Shown here one piece after another: positions 15,102 through 15,762 of a stretch of DNA of 15,762 nt. The notes under the pieces were generated by a model. The model saw only the letters and a list, made by a program, of their open reading frames with translations, searched no databases and was not told where the DNA came from. The stretch is taken from the NCBI GenBank assembly GCA_937916845.1, contig CALFSK010000029.1, positions 1 through 15,762 of the forward strand. The letters are read 5' to 3'. This DNA is from an uncultured Lactobacillus sp. Lineage in GTDB: Bacteria; Bacillota; Bacilli; Lactobacillales; Lactobacillaceae. How positions within the stretch are numbered: the first letter of the stretch is position 1; each line of letters begins with the position of its first letter. The translations under genes and the position numbers were made by a program.

Positions 15102-15449
15102 TCAATGTCCTGGAGGGCATACTTTATGAACAGTCGCATCTAACGCCCAACCACTCAACAAGCGAACCAGCTGCCGTGGATCTAATCTACGAATCGCGAG
15201 TTGATTGGTTGGCCATTGTAAATGGCCATTTTCTAACCGCTTGTACAGTAGTAGGAAGCCATCACCATCCCAATACAGGGCTTTGAAGCGGTCTTTACGT
15301 GTGCCACAAAAGAGATATAGTGCCTGCGAGTATGGGTCTAAGTCATATTGTTCCTGAACGATACCCGCGAGTCCATCAATACCTTTGCGCAAATCTGTCT
15401 TACCACAAACCAGGTAAATTTGGCTGATTTGGCTGGTATCAATGATCAT
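15102..15449 (-). CDS. tnpB: IS66 accessory protein TnpB
   Basis: 115-aa protein of the IS66 Orf2 family, required for transposition in known members though its biochemical role is unclear. It shows the family signature KTDLRKGIDGLAGIV (17-31), then ALYLFCGTRKDRFKALYWDG and GFLLLYKRLENG. It overlaps tnpA by 11 nt and lies about 70 nt before tnpC, suggesting one operon. The length is normal. Confidence 0.93.
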   Translation of the reverse strand: MIIDTSQISQIYLVCGKTDLRKGIDGLAGIVQEQYDLDPYSQALYLFCGTRKDRFKALYWDGDGFLLLYKRLENGHLQWPTNQLAIRRLDPRQLVRLLSGWALDATVHKVCPPGH

Positions 15450-15621
15450 GTGGGAACACCGCCTTCATTAAAGCATCGAGAATATATCCGTTGATGTGAT
15501 TGTAAACAATGACTGATTTATTGCTGTCGACTCTGATTTGCAATGCTTTAGTCGCTCCAGGAGCTGGGCTTTCTGGAGCCCGACCGACTTTTACTTGAAC
15601 AATATCTGGTTGTTTATCCAT
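15439..15621 (-). CDS. tnpA: Probable IS66 accessory protein TnpA (short form)
   Basis: 60 aa from the ATG at 15621 (MDKQPDIVQVKVGRAPESPA), preceded by GAGGTG (15628-15633) at good spacing. The open frame starts at a GTG three codons earlier, overlapping that ribosome site, so the ATG is preferred. Position and overlap with tnpB identify it as the IS66 Orf1 equivalent. It is much shorter than the roughly 130-aa proteobacterial TnpA, and I cannot see a clear helix-turn-helix, so function is inferred from context. Confidence 0.65.
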   Translation of the reverse strand: MDKQPDIVQVKVGRAPESPAPGATKALQIRVDSNKSVIVYNHINGYILDALMKAVFPHDH

Positions 15622-15707
15622 CAAAAACACCTCACCAATTTATTTGATGAGGTAATCATAGTCCATATGGCGGCCGCGGAAAATACGGTCAGTTATTTAC
15701 TGCTTAC

Positions 15708-15715
15708 ACTAGGGC
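15708..15715. repeat. Target site duplication of IS66, right copy
   Basis: ACTAGGGC, identical to 13361-13368. IS30 coding sequence continues in frame after it. Confidence 0.93.
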
Positions 15716-15762
15716 TGTCCAATATCCAAATGGGCGTTCGGCTGAACCGATCACCGTCAACA

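Larger units (their letters stand above)
13369..15707 (-). mobile_element. Complete IS66-family insertion sequence inside IS30
   Basis: 2339 bp bounded by 26-bp inverted repeats (13369-13394 and 15682-15707; one mismatch) starting GTAAGCAGTAAATAACTG. An 8-bp duplication of IS30 sequence flanks it. It carries three genes on the minus strand in the usual order tnpA-tnpB-tnpC, plus a strong hairpin terminator near its left end. All genes appear uninterrupted, so it looks intact. The perfect duplication argues for insertion without later rearrangement. Confidence 0.94.
13212..15762 (+). mobile_element. IS30-family element (ISLpl1-like), split by IS66 and running off the window
   Basis: The terminus at 13212 is fixed by the 53-bp inverted match to bases 1-53, which ends exactly there. 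The element carries its end palindrome (13230-13246), a start-site hairpin and the first codons of an IS30 transposase up to 13368. After the IS66 insertion it resumes at 15716. The 3' part lies beyond the window. No target duplication can be tested because the other end is not visible. Naming as ISLpl1-like is from remembered sequence. Confidence 0.82.
13311..15762 (+). pseudogene. IS30 transposase gene interrupted by IS66 (5' part)
   Basis: TTG start at 13311 with AGGAG eight bases upstream. The first 19 codons read SSITYSERIKIETFCELG after the initiator, then the frame runs into the IS66 end and stops (13375-13377). Removing the IS66 and one target copy restores the frame, which continues LSNIQMGVRLNRSPST to the window end: the N-terminal helix-turn-helix of IS30 transposases (about 300 residues when complete). 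The copy is inactive as it stands. Confidence 0.85.

Noticed and set aside
1..15762. CRISPR array, tRNA/rRNA, phage or toxin-antitoxin module
   Set aside because: No regularly spaced repeats, no RNA gene signatures and no matching proteins were seen on either strand.

Overview
The window is a capsular/exopolysaccharide (cps) biosynthesis locus of a lactobacillus, most likely Lactiplantibacillus plantarum or a close relative. The call rests on remembered family resemblance, not a search. The gene order (wzd-wze-wzb, a galE-like epimerase, a priming glycosyltransferase, then glycosyltransferases, polymerase and flippase) matches L. plantarum cps2/cps4-type clusters. The IS30 end resembles the L. 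plantarum element ISLpl1.

Layout. Bases 1-53 are the end of an IS30-family element that lies mostly outside the window. Bases 54-442 hold no intact gene, only a probable cps leader/promoter. Bases 443-4335 are a tight, overlapping block of five conserved genes: chain-length adaptor (wzd), tyrosine kinase (wze), PHP phosphatase (wzb), NAD-dependent sugar epimerase and polyprenyl-phosphate sugar transferase. From 4332 to 13206 the DNA becomes visibly A+T-richer and holds the serotype-specific part: a GT2, a broken GT32 cut by a complete IS3-family element (5187-6537), a leftover C-terminus, a Wzy-like polymerase, a decayed polysaccharide pyruvyl-transferase-like gene, an intact GT32, a Wzx flippase and two more GT2 enzymes. 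Five bases after the last stop codon a second IS30 end begins (13212). Its transposase gene is interrupted by a complete IS66-family element (13369-15707) with a clear 8-bp target duplication, and IS30 resumes to the window end.

How it works together. The priming enzyme loads the first sugar phosphate on undecaprenyl phosphate, GT2/GT32 enzymes extend the repeat unit, Wzx flips it, and Wzy polymerises it. Wzd/Wze/Wzb control chain length and output by tyrosine phosphorylation. All cps genes are on the + strand. At least two glycan genes are broken and an IS3 copy sits inside the operon, so the present product may be simpler than the ancestral one, or expression may be altered.

The most notable structure is architectural. 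A 53-bp sequence at the left edge is an exact inverted copy of the IS30 end at 13212-13264, so the whole cps locus (54-13211) is bracketed by inverted IS30 ends like a composite transposon. Both window ends lie about 53-55 bases inside IS30 sequence, which also fits a short-read contig broken at repeats. I see no RNA genes, CRISPR array or phage genes, and no clearly new class of system.
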